64,000 nt of DNA. Source: Aurantimonas sp. 22II-16-19i. GTDB lineage: Bacteria > Pseudomonadota > Alphaproteobacteria > Rhizobiales > Rhizobiaceae. A model generated the notes under the pieces. That model worked only from the letters and a program-made list of their open reading frames with translations. It made no database searches and was not told the DNA's origin. Position 1 is the stretch's first letter, and each line of letters opens with the position of its first letter. A program made the position numbers and the translations under genes. The DNA is taken from the NCBI RefSeq assembly GCF_002088275.1, contig NZ_AQQS01000004.1:1-64000 (forward strand), read 5' to 3'. Of this stretch, positions 61,856-64,000 are shown in pieces.

Positions 61856-62959
61856 TCAATCCGACGGGTCTGGAGCAAAGGGTGGCAGGCGAAGTGGCTG
61901 GCTGGCGACGGCGAGCACCTTGAACAGCGCCCCCATCTGGCCCGGTCCGGAGCCGGCGAGGCGGGCGACGGCAGCCTCGATCCGGCGGCGGCCGGCCGCG
62001 TCCATCGGCGCTCCGAGGACGCCGGCCCGCTCGATCAGGCCGAGGCCGAGCAGGAATTCGCCCTGGGTGGCCAACGGCGCCACAGTGAGACGGCGCGCGG
62101 CGAAGATGTGTCCGAGCCGGCCGAAGTCGACATGGCTGGTGAGATCGGCGCCGCCCGGCCGGTCGAGCGGATCGGCATAGGCATGCTCCCGGATCGCCTG
62201 CAGCGTGTCGCCGAAGGCGGTCTCGCCGTGGCCGTAGTCGATGAGGAGCGCGGCACCGCCCTCCGCGGCGAGCCGGTCGGCGAGGCGGACGGCGAGGGCG
62301 TCGCGCTCCGGCGAGGCTTCGAGGACGGCGCCGGCCGCCGGCGGATGTGGCAGCAGGGCGGCCGGCGGCTGCGGGGCGAGGGGCTCGCACAGAACGAATT
62401 CCAGCTGGCCGGCCTCGGAAAGTCCAACGCAGCGCTCGCGGAACGCCGCGCCGTCGAAGACGAACTGGCGGATGGCGAGGGCGTCGAAGAGTTCGTTGGC
62501 GACGACGAGCGCCGGGCCGCCGGGAACCTCTGCGAGGCTGCGGTGGCGCCGGATCGGCAGGTCGAGGGGCGAGAGCGTCTCGGACTGGATCGCCGCGAGC
62601 GTCTCGCTGGTCTCGACGAGGTGGATGCTGGCGGCACCGAGGCTGGGCGGCGCGGCCCGTCGCAAGGTGCGCAGCATGTCGGCCATCAGCGTGCCACGGC
62701 CGGGGCCGATCTCGACGAGGCGGAACGGCCGGGGCCGGCCGAGCCCGTCCCAGGCGGCGGCGACCCAGGCGCCGAGCAGCTCGCCGAACATCTGGCTGAC
62801 CTCCGGCGCGGTGACGAAGTCGCCGGCCCGGCCGAAGGGGTTCTTCGTCGCGTAGTAGCCGGCCTTCGCGTCGAACAGCGACAGGTTCCAGAACCGGTCG
62901 AGGCCGATCGGCCCCTCCCGGCGGATGATCGCCGCGATCCGTGTGGCGAGGTCGTTCAA
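61856..62959 (-). CDS. MidA/NDUFAF7-type SAM-dependent methyltransferase
   Basis: The 367-residue protein has the MidA/NDUFAF7 pattern: N-terminal GPIGLDRFWNLSLFDAKAGY, motif I FRLVEIGPGRGTLMADMLR, VVANELFDALAIRQFVF and LLIDYGHGE. In eukaryotes this family methylates an Arg of complex I. The TTG at 62959 overlaps the lgt stop (TTGA) and gives the expected N-terminal LNDLATRIAAIIRREG. The gene is conserved between lgt and pgeF. Confidence 0.87.
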   Translation of the reverse strand: MNDLATRIAAIIRREGPIGLDRFWNLSLFDAKAGYYATKNPFGRAGDFVTAPEVSQMFGELLGAWVAAAWDGLGRPRPFRLVEIGPGRGTLMADMLRTLRRAAPPSLGAASIHLVETSETLAAIQSETLSPLDLPIRRHRSLAEVPGGPALVVANELFDALAIRQFVFDGAAFRERCVGLSEAGQLEFVLCEPLAPQPPAALLPHPPAAGAVLEASPERDALAVRLADRLAAEGGAALLIDYGHGETAFGDTLQAIREHAYADPLDRPGGADLTSHVDFGRLGHIFAARRLTVAPLATQGEFLLGLGLIERAGVLGAPMDAAGRRRIEAAVARLAGSGPGQMGALFKVLAVASQPLRLPPFAPDPSD

Positions 62960-63846
62960 TGGCGGGCCTGGTCCCGGTTGCTGGCGACGGCGTCGTCGGG
63001 ACCGCTCGCCTCGTAGGCCACCGGCTTCGCCGTCGCGATCGCCCAGATCCCGACCAGCAGCATCGGGAGGGAGAGGATGATGCCCATGGTCAGCCAGCCG
63101 CCGTAGAGATAGCCGAGCTGCGCGTCGGGAATGCGCCAGAAGGCTTCGACGAGGATGCGGGCGACGCCGTAGAAGAAGATGAAGAGCCCGGCGGTCAGCC
63201 GCGGCCGGTGCAGCGACTGGAAGCTGTGGGTGGCGATCCTGAGGATGATCCACAACAGCACGCCTTCGAGCGCTGCCTCGTAGAGCTGGCTCGGATGGCG
63301 TGGCTCGGGGCCGCCGGTCGGAAACACCATCGCCCAGGGAACGGTCGACGGCGAGCCCCAGAGCTCGCTGTTGATGAAGTTGGCGAGGCGGCCGAAGAGC
63401 AGGCCGAAGGGCACCGAGGCGGCGACGACGTCGATCAGGCTGTAGAACGGCACTTTGTACTGCCGGCAGAACAGGACGAGCGCCAGCGTGACGCCGACGA
63501 GACCGCCATGGAACGCCATGCCGCCGTCCCAGACGGAAAAGACGGTGAGCGGATCGGCCAGATACTGCATGGGATCGTAGAAGATGACGTAGCCGAGCCG
63601 GCCGCCGAGAACGATGCCGAGGACGAGATAGAGGATCATGTCGTCGATCTGCAGCTTGGTGATCGGCGAGACGCCGTTCGGCCAGAGCTTTGCATTGCCG
63701 ACGAGGTAGCGCCCGTAGAGCCAGCCGCAGAGGATGCCGGCGACATAGGCGAGGCCGTACCAGTGCAGCTTGATCGGTCCGATCTCGAGAAACACCGGGT
63801 CGATGTTGGGATAGGCCAGCACGCCGAAGGTCTGAAGGGAGAGCAT
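62956..63846 (-). CDS. lgt: Prolipoprotein diacylglyceryl transferase Lgt
   Basis: The 296-residue membrane enzyme transfers diacylglycerol to the lipobox Cys of prolipoproteins. The Lgt signature GRLANFINSELWG is present, and the catalytic HGGL (GMAFHGGLVGV) and YGLAYVAGILCG regions are intact. About seven helices. The ATG at 63846 begins MLSLQTFGVLAYPNIDP. It heads the lgt-midA-pgeF unit. The window encodes several lipoproteins (lipoboxes at 37098, 37517, 47591 and 59723) that need this enzyme. Confidence 0.94.
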   Translation of the reverse strand: MLSLQTFGVLAYPNIDPVFLEIGPIKLHWYGLAYVAGILCGWLYGRYLVGNAKLWPNGVSPITKLQIDDMILYLVLGIVLGGRLGYVIFYDPMQYLADPLTVFSVWDGGMAFHGGLVGVTLALVLFCRQYKVPFYSLIDVVAASVPFGLLFGRLANFINSELWGSPSTVPWAMVFPTGGPEPRHPSQLYEAALEGVLLWIILRIATHSFQSLHRPRLTAGLFIFFYGVARILVEAFWRIPDAQLGYLYGGWLTMGIILSLPMLLVGIWAIATAKPVAYEASGPDDAVASNRDQARH

Positions 63847-64000
63847 GGTCGAAGCTGGCCTCGTCGTGCGTTGCGGTTCGGCGCGGCCGCCATACGAACG
63901 GCCCTGCGCGACGCTCTCATAGGCCGAAGCGGCGACGCTTTGAAGACCACAGGCCGCGCGGCGCGGCCGAATGCCGTCCAATCGGCCGTCGGACCGGGGC

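Overview
The window is chromosomal DNA of a high-GC (roughly two thirds G+C) alphaproteobacterium of the order Hyphomicrobiales (Rhizobiales). The evidence is a rhizobial-type flagellar cluster with Rem, FlaF and FlbT in the order known from Sinorhizobium, a PhyR/NepR/EcfG general stress response locus with an HWE-family histidine kinase, and a ChoX-W-V choline importer. I cannot fix the genus; an Aurantimonadaceae-like member is a guess from overall impression only. I saw no rRNA, tRNA, CRISPR array, insertion sequence or prophage.

Region 1 (1-14.1 kb, all + except one PilZ-like gene): the end of a flagellar cluster. It holds the 3' part of fliK, the regulator rem, hook and hook-associated genes flgE-flgK-flgL, flagellin regulators flaF-flbT, flgD, export genes fliQ, flhA, fliR, a FliJ-like coiled-coil gene, a rod-binding protein, a FlgN-like protein and a FliL-like protein, then unknowns. 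Strong terminators after fliK, rem and fliQ cut the block into transcription units.

Region 2 (14.2-27.2 kb): housekeeping and accessory genes. These are a PHA-granule-region-like small protein, an RhlE-type DEAD helicase, a D-Ala-D-Ala carboxypeptidase, a DUF2946/PCuAC copper pair, uup with a coupled small tyrosine phosphatase, a TacA/TacT-type toxin-antitoxin pair and an RND efflux pump (membrane fusion protein plus permease).

Region 3 (27.2-37.9 kb): the general stress response island. nepR-ecfG diverge from phyR, which is followed by an HWE histidine kinase. Around them lie small envelope or stress genes: a triple PRC-barrel protein, DUF1328, a lipid kinase, a Rho_N/DUF7218 protein, a small membrane protein, and a DUF883 plus holin-X pair resembling E. 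coli yqjD-yqjE. Six sites matching the EcfG promoter pattern (GGAAC, 17-18 nt, GTT) lie in front of five of these transcription units, so the island appears to be largely self-regulated.

Region 4 (38-49.1 kb): a HugZ/DUF2470 flavin-binding-type protein, an Mrp/ApbC Fe-S carrier ATPase, and a dipeptide-type ABC importer (dppA, dppB, dppC, then dppD, dppF). The importer is interrupted by a 640-bp gene-free stretch and by an unknown membrane protein plus a tiny opposite-strand ORF. Several small secreted or lipoprotein genes follow.

Region 5 (49.3-63.9 kb, all -): prfC; the choline importer choX-choW-choV with a translationally coupled methyltransferase; a passenger-less autotransporter-type barrel; prs; a lipoprotein; and the lgt-midA-pgeF-(creatinase-like M24) operon.

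Many gene boundaries overlap by 1-4 bases (ATGA, GTGA, TTGA, TGATG), and these overlaps were used to choose non-ATG starts for fliR, the tyrosine phosphatase, the RND permease and midA.
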